Below, piece by piece: positions 42,622 through 50,741 of a stretch of DNA of 64,000 nucleotides; within the stretch, counting starts at the first letter, position 1; every line of letters starts with the position of its first letter. Both the position numbers and the translations under genes were made by a program. The notes under the pieces were generated by a model. It was not told the origin of the DNA and ran no database searches. It worked only from the letters and a program-made list of their open reading frames with translations. This DNA comes from Candidatus Paracaedibacter symbiosus (GTDB lineage Bacteria; Pseudomonadota; Alphaproteobacteria; Paracaedibacterales; Paracaedibacteraceae), in contig NZ_JQAK01000001.1 of the NCBI RefSeq assembly GCF_000757605.1, forward strand, positions 289,396 through 353,395, written 5' to 3'.

Positions 42622-44622
42622 ATGAAAATAAATTTTAGTAAAATAAAATCCATTAAGAGTTTTAAAAAAATATGTCTCTTTACAGTTTCTTTGGCATTAT
42701 TTATGCCAGATGCAGCTTTTTCTCATACATCTAGCAATAAAGCAAAAGACGGTCAGTCTGATAAAAAGGCGCAGAAAAAAGAGGATTGTTTTTATGATAA
42801 AAAGTGGCGACCCACGATAAACTTTGGGGGGAAATATGGCAACCAAAGGCGGATAGGTCAAGTCTCCTTATTTTCGCCACTGTGGCAAAATGATACAGAA
42901 CTTCTCTACGTGGATTTTCGTTTTACAGCTGATTCAAAAACATCAAGAGAAGGAAACTTTGGTATTGGAAAACGCTGGATAACAGATAATCAAAAATTTA
43001 TTTTAGGAGTGTATGGTTTTTACGATCGGCGGCGTACTGAATTATCCAACTTTGTCAATCAGATAACTTTTGGTTTGGAGGCTCTCAGTGAAACCTGGGA
43101 TTATCGAGCAAATTTTTACTATCCACAGAATACCACTAAAGAAATCGAAAAAAACAAAGAAGTAGTGGGTAGTAAAACTTGGAAAGAATTTGAAGGACGT
43201 AATTTATATAGTTTTACCGAAAACACTATAAATACCATTAAAGTTAAAGAAGTACCTTTAAAAGGGTTAGATCTGGAAATAGGAAATGCTGTTCCAGGTC
43301 TTAATTTCTTAAGAGTATATGGAGCTTATTATCACTTCCACGGACATGCAGGTGCCAAATCTATTAATGGTTTCCGTGCCCGCGCCAATGTGCAATTGCA
43401 TGATAATTTTTCATTAATTGCGGAAGGAAGTCATGACAACGTGCGAAAAAGGAATGCTTTTATTGGCTTCCAACTTCGTGTCCCGTTGGGAAATAGTAAT
43501 AAGAAGATAAGAAATCTAACCGTTTTAGAAAAAAGGATGACTGACCTTCCTGAACGCGATATTGACATTGTTACTAATATGGGAGCTCCTACTATAGTGA
43601 GGTCCTCAAAAATAGAATTAACAGAAACAAAGACAAATGTTTATTATGTGGAAGAAGAGAATGCTTCTTCCTCTAATAACCCACAAGGGCTATCTGAAAA
43701 TCCTTATAGTTTAAAAGAATTAACCCATTTAGATTCGCTTAAAAGAAAGCTCGATGAAAACGATGGGGAAAAAACATGGGTTATTCTATCAAATGGAAAA
43801 TTTAAAAAGGAAATTTCAGTCGACGAGCTCCGTGGGAAAATAGCAGCACCTCTTGAAGTAGCAGCACCTCTTGAAGTAGCAGCACCTCTTGAAGTAGCAG
43901 CACCTCTTGAAGTAGCAGCACCTCTTGAAGTAGCAGCACCTCTTGAAGTAGCAGCACCTCTTGAAGTAGCAGCACCTCTTGAAGTAGCAGCACCTCTTGA
44001 AGTAGCAGCACCTCTTGAAGAAGTAGCACGTCTTGAAGAAGTAGCGCGCCAAGAAGCACGTCTGGAAGAAGTAGCACGTCTTGAAGAAGCACGTCTGGAA
44101 GAAGTAGCACGTCTTGAAGAAGCACGTCTTGAAGAAGTAGCACGTCTTGAAGAAGTAGCACGTCTTGAAGAAGTAGCACGTCTTGAAGAAGTAGCACGTC
44201 TTGAAGAAGTAGCACGTCTTGAAGAAGTAGCGCGCCAAGAAGTAGCACGTCTGGAAGAAGTAGCACGTCTGGAAGAAGTAGCGCGCCAAGAAGTAGCACG
44301 TCTGGAAGAAGTAGCGCGCCAAGAAGTAGCACGTCTGGAAGAAAAAGTACGTCTTGAAGTAGTAGCACCTCTTGAAGTAGTAGCACCTCTTGAAGTAGTA
44401 GCGCGCCAAGAAAAAGCACGCCTGCCGAATGAACCCTTCAAGATTAAAACAGACCTTCAAAATAGGCGCAAGAGAAATCAGAGGAAACAAGAAGATGATG
44501 AAGCAATGCGGGCTGCACAGCCACATTCTACCCAATCCCAGAGAAGTTTACGCAATCAACGAAAACTAGAAGATCGTCTAGTAATGCAAGCATTAAAGCA
44601 GGAATCATCTAATGCGCCCTAA
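42622..44622 (+). CDS. Inverse autotransporter (intimin/invasin-type beta domain) with hexapeptide repeat region
   Basis: 666 residues. Signal peptide at the N-terminus (about 1-34, ICLFTVSLALFMPDAAFS). Then an inverse-autotransporter beta-barrel domain (about 50-300): RPTINFGGKYGNQRRIGQ, ELLYVDFRF, GNFGIGKRWI, FILGVYGFYDRRRTEL, ITFGLEALSETWDYRANFYYP, and LRVYGAYYHFHG. Such barrels sit in the outer membrane and push a C-terminal passenger out, as in intimin and invasin. Here the passenger is not an Ig-like domain but a low-complexity stretch of six-residue repeats (about 408-598, VAAPLE and VARLEE types), then a basic tail of about 70 residues. It probably contacts the host. Repeat copy number is likely variable. 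Confidence 0.85.
   Translation: MKINFSKIKSIKSFKKICLFTVSLALFMPDAAFSHTSSNKAKDGQSDKKAQKKEDCFYDKKWRPTINFGGKYGNQRRIGQVSLFSPLWQNDTELLYVDFRFTADSKTSREGNFGIGKRWITDNQKFILGVYGFYDRRRTELSNFVNQITFGLEALSETWDYRANFYYPQNTTKEIEKNKEVVGSKTWKEFEGRNLYSFTENTINTIKVKEVPLKGLDLEIGNAVPGLNFLRVYGAYYHFHGHAGAKSINGFRARANVQLHDNFSLIAEGSHDNVRKRNAFIGFQLRVPLGNSNKKIRNLTVLEKRMTDLPERDIDIVTNMGAPTIVRSSKIELTETKTNVYYVEEENASSSNNPQGLSENPYSLKELTHLDSLKRKLDENDGEKTWVILSNGKFKKEISVDELRGKIAAPLEVAAPLEVAAPLEVAAPLEVAAPLEVAAPLEVAAPLEVAAPLEVAAPLEVAAPLEEVARLEEVARQEARLEEVARLEEARLEEVARLEEARLEEVARLEEVARLEEVARLEEVARLEEVARLEEVARQEVARLEEVARLEEVARQEVARLEEVARQEVARLEEKVRLEVVAPLEVVAPLEVVARQEKARLPNEPFKIKTDLQNRRKRNQRKQEDDEAMRAAQPHSTQSQRSLRNQRKLEDRLVMQALKQESSNAP
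43843..44420 (+). repeat. 18-bp tandem repeats encoding VAAPLE and VARLEE hexapeptides
   Basis: About ten nearly identical units of 18 bases (GCAGCACCTCTTGAAGTA) are followed by a long run of related units coding VARLEE, VARQE and ARLEE, some 15 bases long. Because the unit length is a multiple of three, slippage changes the passenger length without a frameshift. The reverse strand is also open across the array; that is a by-product of the repeat. Confidence 0.92.
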
Positions 44623-44847
44623 AATCCGATATTGGCGATTACTAAAGAGGGCATGAAGCTGGAAAAAACCCATTGTACGCCTGAATAATCAGCTTGATAC
44701 TCAAGGAACAAAGGTGGAATAAAAACTCCACCTAATATATACATCTAATATATACTAAATAAAACCGTTGTCGGTCCCCTGTACTATAAGCTACCAATAT
44801 AATTGGAAATAAAAAACAATAACTTTTAAACTACAGTAGTCATAATT

Positions 44848-46221
44848 ATGAAAAACATTTTTTTATACATTTTTTGTATTACAACAAAATTACTATTATC
44901 TGCACACGCAAATGAATTTCCAGAAGTAACATCAAGCCTTTCAAACTTAAACCCATCTGCAGGGGCTTTGAAAAATAAAGTGATTGATGAAGGAGAAAAG
45001 TTCATTGAACACAAACTCATTGACATATTGAAGAAGCAAGAATTGGAAAAGCGAGAAGAAAGCAAGAAGGATAAACAGTTGGTCCTTTTTTCATCTGCCA
45101 AGAGTATTCAGCCAGTTTCTCTCGTTGATAGTAGTAATAAGGCAAACCAACTTGTTTATTTAGGTAAAAAAGTAAAGATTCCCGCCAACTGGGAGAGAGT
45201 TGACCCATATAATCAACAACATCGTGATCATCATAAATATTTGCGTGAAGAAATGTATCAACGAATGGAAAAGATGGGTATTCAGAGTATTGCTGGAGGT
45301 GACGTACAAGATGAAAATGTTTCAGCCCTTTTTTACTCAACAAAATATAACATATGTTTCTTTACGACGGAGAATATACTCGATTTTTCGATTTATTCAG
45401 GCGAACATCTTACCCAAAAAGCAGAATGTGATCATGAGCAAAAAATAGTCAATGAATTTATTGAAGATTTAAACACGACGATAGGAAATCGCAGTACTGA
45501 AATTTTAAATATTCAGGAATGCAGTCCTTATTTTAGTAAAGAAAAAATTAGAAAGCTAGGGGGGACAGCAACGCCTCTAAAATGTTTATTAAATATTTAT
45601 GCAAACAATAAGGACCTGTTTGAAGGCATTAGCGCTGACCTTGAAGAGTATGAAGAAAAATATGAGGTAAATGGTATTTCGGTGGAGGTTTTTGAGGAAG
45701 AATCTAGAAAGATTTATAACCGCCTCATAGAAAAAAAAGTTTTTAAAGATATATTAAATGTAGAATACGAAGATGAATTAAACGCTCACGTCGACATTTA
45801 TAATCTCATTCTTGGATGGGAAGATTTATGTAGATCATTTTCAGTGACTTGCGCCCTAGGTGCTTGTGGTAATCCTGAGTATGGAAAAGAGTTTTATAGC
45901 GCCTTTATTCTTCCATTTTTAGATAGCCTCTTAATGAATCCAAATAATTATTATTTTAATTTAAGTTCCTTCTTCACAAAAGATTTCGGAATAGAATTTG
46001 CCCTCAAACGATTTCATGTAATTAAATTTAAGGCAGAAGGGGTTAATAAAATTCCTGCTATTGCTCTTTGTGGTTTTAAATTAAATCCCCAAGCAACAAT
46101 TAAACCAGTTGTCGTTAAGAAGATGGCAACGACGAAACCTGTTGTCGTTAAGAAGGTGGAACCAACGAAACCTCTTGTCGTCATGAAAGAAGAAAAGAAG
46201 AATAATTGTGTAATGATGTGA
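44848..46221 (+). CDS. Secreted protein with C-terminal CaaX box, candidate host-directed effector
   Basis: 457 residues. Sec signal peptide (FLYIFCITTKLLLSAHA, 5-21), then a mostly helical protein with several Cys and no recognised domain (SEKIRKLGG-like and NGISVEVFEEES segments). The last ~35 residues hold a basic repeat, TKPVVVKK in three variants, then EEKKNNCVMM. The terminal CVMM is a classic CaaX box (Cys, two aliphatics, Met), which host farnesyltransferase would modify, and Lys-rich sequence before it is what prenylated Ras-like proteins use for membrane binding. Legionella effectors use host prenylation in this way. A Sec signal would require a second step to reach the host, such as lysis or an outer-membrane secretion route. 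It follows the invasin-like gene by 225 bases. Confidence 0.7.
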   Translation: MKNIFLYIFCITTKLLLSAHANEFPEVTSSLSNLNPSAGALKNKVIDEGEKFIEHKLIDILKKQELEKREESKKDKQLVLFSSAKSIQPVSLVDSSNKANQLVYLGKKVKIPANWERVDPYNQQHRDHHKYLREEMYQRMEKMGIQSIAGGDVQDENVSALFYSTKYNICFFTTENILDFSIYSGEHLTQKAECDHEQKIVNEFIEDLNTTIGNRSTEILNIQECSPYFSKEKIRKLGGTATPLKCLLNIYANNKDLFEGISADLEEYEEKYEVNGISVEVFEEESRKIYNRLIEKKVFKDILNVEYEDELNAHVDIYNLILGWEDLCRSFSVTCALGACGNPEYGKEFYSAFILPFLDSLLMNPNNYYFNLSSFFTKDFGIEFALKRFHVIKFKAEGVNKIPAIALCGFKLNPQATIKPVVVKKMATTKPVVVKKVEPTKPLVVMKEEKKNNCVMM

Positions 46222-46787
46222 GGCTATTTTCTTCCAAAGTAGGAGAATGATTCTCATTTTAATTTCTTCAGGATCCGGTACTTCTTACACGGGTCCTGAT
46301 GTTATTGGTTGTTAATAAATTAAAGAAGAAAAAATTTTACTTGGTCATTTGGGTATCCTCCCAAAATTAAAAGGAGTTAAAAACAAAATTGTCAAAAGCC
46401 ACACGATGCAGCTTTTGTGCAGGAGTTATTCCGCCAATGCCATATTAGGCCTTTCATTCTTTTGTGGGATTCCTTGACCATAAACCTCCGCCTATTTTAA
46501 ACGCGTTTTTTATCGCTCATTAATGGTTTGGTTCATGATCTGCCTAAGAGTAAAAACAGTGCTAGTTTACACGCTGTTCGCTAGTAATTTTATCTCTTTT
46601 ACCATACCTTTTAAGTTGAAACTATGTCTATGAATCATACAAATAATTGGATAGGCATAAAATACTCTTTGAGATACTGAGCAGCAGGCCTGATGGGTAT
46701 GTGCATAACGTTAACACTTTTTCCACACAAAATCCCCAGGCCCAACATCAGCAAAAAACTTGAAAACTTTTTTATTTCATCAGTTTT
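46222..46787. other. Intergenic region with transposase remnant
   Basis: 565 bases with no intact gene; the only recognisable piece is the IS481-like remnant at 46367-46475, given separately. The rest is AT-rich and uninformative. Confidence 0.4.
46367..46475 (-). mobile_element. Remnant of an IS481-like transposase C-terminus
   Basis: Minus-strand frames give NERPNMAL (about 46457 down to 46434) and, after a one-base frameshift, GGITPAQKLHRVAFDNF to a stop at 46367. Joined, they read as the end of an rve-type integrase (NERPNMA.GGITPAQKL). Ends and the catalytic core are missing. Confidence 0.65.
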
Positions 46788-47615
46788 TTAGTCTATTAAC
46801 AAGGGTACAGTACTTTCTTCGTGAATCTGAGAGTTAAATGTGCTTGAGAGGATGTTAACTTCTCCATTATTTCGCTTGATTGGGGTATCAAACATTATTG
46901 TTTCCGGTGAGGTTGATGGTATCGTGAAAAATGCTTTATAGGAATTGTTCATATAGATTTCATTCCTATCATCTTGCCTTATGTTTTCTATTTCTGCGTC
47001 AGTGAATTTTTCAAAATCTAGAGAATCTAGTTCATCAAATTCAATCATTTTAAAGAGAAATTCCGCAGGCTTGATGGAGAAGTGTGGGGGATAGGGGAGG
47101 AAGGCAATTATCTCGTCATTCTGTTCGATAAAATCAATGCTGCCTAAATGTGGAGATGTTTTTTTCCTGAGCACTCTGACTAGAAAACCTCGCGATTCAG
47201 GTGTTCCTGGTTCGGCAATGGGGGAGGTATAGTTAAACTCGATAATTTGACCTAAATATTGTTTTGTTTGCAGATTATCTTCGCATTTCCTGATTGCTTG
47301 TTTATAATGGTCGTTTGTGGCTAGCATGCTTTTGCAGTTTTGGGCGCATTTTTCATAACGGCCAGCTACTTCTGGTCCTTGGCAGTGCATTGCTGTAACG
47401 CTGGTGCATTCCTGTCTGCAGTTAAATGGTCGAGGGTTTTTCCATCGTGGAAATGTTTCTTTATTAGACTGGGTTGATTTGCGCCACTCCGAGCGTCCAA
47501 TGACAACCGAAGACTGTTGAGTGGGGCTTTTAGGATAAGAATCTGCAGCTTTTGTAGAATTGTCGCTCAAAAATAGAGCGCCAACCAGAGATAAGATGAG
47601 ATAGCTATACTTCAT
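46788..47615 (-). CDS. Secreted protein with a six-cysteine motif, function unknown
   Basis: 275 residues; signal peptide (LILSLVGALFLSDNSTKA, 6-23) with AAGGAA before the ATG. The mature N-terminal part has six Cys at 66, 70, 78, 90, 94 and 111. The core RYEKC-AQN-C and the next Cys 17 residues on matches the pattern of the two domains in the protein at 23905 (Y[KE]xC-x3-C then C after 20). The C-terminal 160 residues have beta-like segments (GFLVRVLRKK, NDEIIAFLPYPPHFSIK) and no Cys. It may be a periplasmic or exported protein. Confidence 0.65.
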   Translation of the reverse strand: MKYSYLILSLVGALFLSDNSTKAADSYPKSPTQQSSVVIGRSEWRKSTQSNKETFPRWKNPRPFNCRQECTSVTAMHCQGPEVAGRYEKCAQNCKSMLATNDHYKQAIRKCEDNLQTKQYLGQIIEFNYTSPIAEPGTPESRGFLVRVLRKKTSPHLGSIDFIEQNDEIIAFLPYPPHFSIKPAEFLFKMIEFDELDSLDFEKFTDAEIENIRQDDRNEIYMNNSYKAFFTIPSTSPETIMFDTPIKRNNGEVNILSSTFNSQIHEESTVPLLID

Positions 47616-48393
47616 AAGTAGTTCCTTTTTAAAAAGGGGGTTCTTCTGATGAGGCTAGCGTAAAAAAGTAAAAAAAGGCTAAAATACTCGAAAATATTAG
47701 AAAAAACTAAATATATCCCCCTTCTGGAGCATTTTCCTGTTTTTGGGCTGGCGCAATAAGCAGAAAATTGTCCGTCAGCCGACACAGAAATATATCTTTA
47801 ATGGTGGGGATCGTTTCATCAAAGAATTCAAATAAAGTCTATGAACTGTATTAGTTCTGAGATAATCTGATACTAGTTATCTCAGAACTTAAAAAAGTAA
47901 GGTTACTCGTTTTGATAGATATATCGAGCCAATATCAAAGTCGAGGAGCTTTGTTTAAAAATTACAGTGTGAATCAGATTTATGGATATATGCAAGGCAA
48001 AAGCACACAACCTTAGTTCTATCACTGGCGTGCAACCAATCAAAAAGTATCCTTTTTTGTCGAACGCCCGCAACACCGCAGAAAACCTTGCTCTAATAAA
48101 ATCACTTTAGGTGAGCCAAAAAATTTATACGCATAAATAATAGTAGTCCAGAAATTTTATAGAAACAGATAAAGTGAGCCAACCTATTTTTAATATAGAA
48201 TGTTGGTCACTGTTTGTTATAAATTACTTCAATATATAAAATTTGAATACGATAATTACTAACTATTCTTATCAATCATAGAGTTGAGGACTAATGAAAA
48301 ATATATATCCCAAGCTTTTTTTTTATCGCAGTCTTTATACCAAATTTAGTATGGATTAGAATTGCTCCTTGACGGGAAGATTTTTTCTAACGA
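47616..48393. other. Intergenic region with a perfect 12-bp inverted repeat
   Basis: About 780 bases with no supported gene. GTTCTGAGATAA (47854-47865) and TTATCTCAGAAC (47877-47888) are perfect inverted arms with an 11-base spacer. A short frame at 48295 (ATGAAAAATATATATCCC) looks like the start of a secreted protein that stops after about 20 codons. Fragments around 47990-48110 have some coding character but no family I recognise. Confidence 0.4.
47854..47888. repeat. Perfect 12-bp inverted repeat
   Basis: GTTCTGAGATAA / TTATCTCAGAAC, spacer of 11 bases, followed by TTAAAAAAG. It could be a transposon end pair, an operator or a terminator; nothing nearby decides it. Confidence 0.6.
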
Positions 48394-48702
48394 TCAATGC
48401 CCTGATGATTTTTTTTCCCACTCTTCAAGTTCAGAATCTTCTGATTTACCGAAATTATAAACTGGGTTTTGAACAGTTGTATTTACATCATGCTTTTGAG
48501 AACTAGACACCTTTTTTTCCAAAGTATGGTATCCTTTCATAGGATCCTTGGGCGCTTTTACACCAGAATCAACCGGGAGCCAGCTAAAGGGAGGCCTAAT
48601 TGAAGCAGATTCCATTAACGCAGATTCCATTAACGGAGTCATAGTATTAATTCCCGGCGTTTCACTAGTATTTGTTGGAGAGGGAAAAAGTTCTTCATCC
48701 AT
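48394..48702 (-). CDS. Small protein of unknown function, next to a secreted small protein
   Basis: 102 residues from the ATG at 48702, six bases after the stop of the upstream gene; AAGGTAAAG lies before it. The frame is open 12 codons further, overlapping the neighbour. No signal peptide; acidic, Ser/Pro/Thr-rich (SPTNTSETPG), with the short repeat MESALMESA and an acidic end SEDSELEEWEKKSSGH. Likely disordered. It may be a separate gene translated by reinitiation, or the downstream half of one gene split by a frameshift. Confidence 0.45.
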   Translation of the reverse strand: MDEELFPSPTNTSETPGINTMTPLMESALMESASIRPPFSWLPVDSGVKAPKDPMKGYHTLEKKVSSSQKHDVNTTVQNPVYNFGKSEDSELEEWEKKSSGH

Positions 48703-48707
48703 TTTCT

Positions 48708-49070
48708 TTACCTTAATAATTCCTTGACTTTGTCCCAACGTCTGATCGTGAGGTTTCTTTTTTTTATAGTATCATCAGGGTTGACAGCGGCTTTTATTTC
48801 GTCAACGTTGGCTTTGTCCTTTTTCCCCAACCTCATTATTATGCTGGGGGGACTTATAGATTGCGCGTTTACATTTTCCCTAATATTTAAGGACCCAATC
48901 CGATCTTTTGAATGTTCTGGAGGTGAATTTTGAAGCACAGCCCCCCTTCTTTTAGAAGAATTTGTTCCTCCTGAATCTCCAGGAGTGAATTTTTCACGAT
49001 CCATAGCTTGCACATTGGTAAGGTTACCTTTATAAGCCCACAAGCAAATAGCAACTATTAATAGTTTCAT
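48708..49070 (-). CDS. Small secreted protein of unknown function
   Basis: 120 residues; GAGGATAAC before the ATG and a signal peptide (KLLIVAICLWAYKGNLTNVQA). The mature protein is polar and basic (KFTPGDSGGTNSSKRRG, KKDKANVDEIKAAVNP), ending RWDKVKELLR. No domain recognised. Together with the next ORF it could be one exported protein broken by a frameshift. Confidence 0.5.
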   Translation of the reverse strand: MKLLIVAICLWAYKGNLTNVQAMDREKFTPGDSGGTNSSKRRGAVLQNSPPEHSKDRIGSLNIRENVNAQSISPPSIIMRLGKKDKANVDEIKAAVNPDDTIKKRNLTIRRWDKVKELLR

Positions 49071-49201
49071 GTTATCCTCTCGCTTATTTTTTTCAAGATT
49101 AACTTTTTATTATTTGGCTATCATTTTCAGAAGAGAACTGCACTAAGCTCTTAAGTTAGCTTCAATAGGAACGGGGCTAGTGCTCGTTCTTCCTACAAAA
49201 T

Positions 49202-49613
49202 CTACACTCTCTTTTGCTCTAGAAGGTTTTGCCCATCAGCCCGTATTGCCCTGAAGGTCCTTTGGAGGTCTACATGGCGGTTAAGGGTGGCGGGTGATGC
49301 CAATTCTTCACAAAAGTCGGCTACCTTGGTTTCAGATTTGCCCATTGCCGCTTGGGCAAGACGCAGTTTAGCAAGGGCCATCTTATGGTTTCTTCCCCTT
49401 TTTCTGCCTCTGGCTCTCGCCGCTGTTAAACCAGCTTTTGTCCGCTCTGAAATATGCTCCCTCTCAAACTCTGCCAAAGCCGCAAAGATCCCAAAGATAA
49501 GACGACCTAAAGATAAGATACGTCCACCCCGGCACTTAAAAGAGTATTACGCTGTAAATCTAAAGCTTGAGACCTGTCTGCTTTAGAGAGACGCGCATAT
49601 AACCAATCAGCAT
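49202..49613 (-). pseudogene. Deleted and frameshifted serine recombinase (resolvase/invertase family)
   Basis: At the 5' end, from 49613, MLIGYMRVS with the catalytic Ser context (Y-x-R-V-S), a frameshift, then KADRSQALDLQRNTLLSAG. It runs into a stop where about 90 residues of the catalytic domain are missing, then resumes as SLGRLIFGIFAALAEFEREH and ISERTKAGLTAARARGRKRG, the family's long helix and DNA-binding arm. The C-terminal helix-turn-helix (PATLNRHVDLQRTF) is eroded. It is a relic of a mobile element. Confidence 0.85.
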
Positions 49614-49664
49614 AAAATTAGCTTTCTAAAATGATGGATGCATTCTGTTGGTTTTGCAAAATGT

Positions 49665-49889
49665 TTACTCAGCACTATCTTGGGCAAGTTGAGATTTAAT
49701 CTTTTCTAAAATATCCTGATTCTCAAAGATCCATTTTTCTGAAAAGGGAATTTCTACAAACGGTGTTAAGGTAAGTTTCCCATTTTCTTCTTTTCTTACA
49801 CGATAGCTACTCACACCCTTGGCAAGTTCCCCTAAATTAAGTCTTCCCTTGGAGTCTGGTCGTAAAATTGTTTCTTCCATTTTATGCAT
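49665..49889 (-). CDS. AbrB/SpoVT-like antitoxin without a visible toxin
   Basis: 74 residues (71 from the second Met). LRPDSKGRLNLGELAKGVSS is a swapped-hairpin AbrB-type DNA-binding motif, followed by YRVRKEENGKLTLTPFVEIP and an EKWIFENQDILEKIK helix that would neutralise a toxin. Such antitoxins usually precede a RelE- or VapC-like toxin. Here the next sequence is the broken recombinase gene, so the toxin seems lost. Three GTGGGAA-type motifs lie upstream (49981-50096). Confidence 0.6.
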   Translation of the reverse strand: MHKMEETILRPDSKGRLNLGELAKGVSSYRVRKEENGKLTLTPFVEIPFSEKWIFENQDILEKIKSQLAQDSAE

Positions 49890-50505
49890 ATTACTTTAAA
49901 TGTCATTACTGATATTAGTCATAAAGCATTAACAGCTTACAAACAATACGATAAATAATATTTATATGAATAAATTGATAAGTGGGAATATATCACATTA
50001 AACGTTTACCATATTTCCCACCTGCTCCCGCAAAAAAACCTTATCACGCAAACGACCGTTTGTGAAAAACTCTTTTAGAGACAATAAAGTGGGAAATAGT
50101 AAAAATAGCATTTATCGCCTATTCCCCATTCTTAATAATCCTAATAAATATATTTTACTATTTTGTATATGATCATTTTGTGTTTTATGACTAATAAAAA
50201 TAAATTCAATTAAAGATTAAAAGGCTCAATAATAGAATTGAGAATACTCATCAAGCAACGCGACAACAAGAACGAAAGATGCGCCGTTTCAAATTTCCAC
50301 CTTTGACTCAAAGATTTTTATCCTGCCACGGAGCAAAATAAACAATCTGCTACAGGTTATAGAAAAGTTTTTAAAAACGCTCTTAGGAATTGACATTCTA
50401 TCACTCAACAGAATTATTGTGCCTAAAATTTGAAAGAAAGCCTTTATGTGTACCTTTACTTGACCTTCACTTAGTTAAGTTGTTGGTACCCTTTAATCTT
50501 TAATT
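49890..50505. other. Intergenic region with GTGGGAAATA motifs
   Basis: About 610 bases with no intact gene. GTGGGAATAT at 49982, its near-inverse ATATTTCCCAC at 50010-50020, and GTGGGAAATA at 50090 lie within 120 bases upstream of the antitoxin gene; the first two form an interrupted inverted repeat. This is the arrangement expected of an operator. Confidence 0.35.
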
Positions 50506-50646
50506 TGTCAATTTTATCAACGGCTAAGAAATCAGGGAAAAGCGGCCAAAGTTGCCCTTACAGCTTGTATGCATAAACTCTTAACAATTATGAATACTAT
50601 GCTTAAGACTTTACAACCTTGGAAACCAAAAATACTTGACTCTTAA
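50506..50646 (+). mobile_element. Remnant of an IS110-family transposase C-terminus
   Basis: The plus-strand frame reads QFYQRLRNQGKAAKVALTAC and MHKLLTIMNTMLKTLQPWKP to a stop at 50644-50646. This is the conserved end of IS110-type transposases (GK..KVALTACMRKLL). No start, no DEDD catalytic domain. The following TCTTAAGACGGTAGCATCAGA is repeated with a 2-base gap at 53897-53915. Confidence 0.75.
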
Positions 50647-50741
50647 GACGGTAGCATCAGAACCCAACCTTTTATACACTCTTCCGAACAAGGTCGGTAG
50701 TTACCTTGCTTATAATATCCTCTACAGGCACATATTGGTAG

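Noticed and set aside
43704-44535. Long minus-strand open frames opposite the hexapeptide repeats
   Set aside because: They are open only because the 18-bp repeat lacks stop codons in several frames; the translation is monotonous and the plus-strand gene has a signal peptide and a recognisable barrel.
44848-46221. Sortase- or TAT-type signals in the CaaX protein
   Set aside because: No LPxTG and no twin-arginine; the N-terminus is an ordinary Sec signal.
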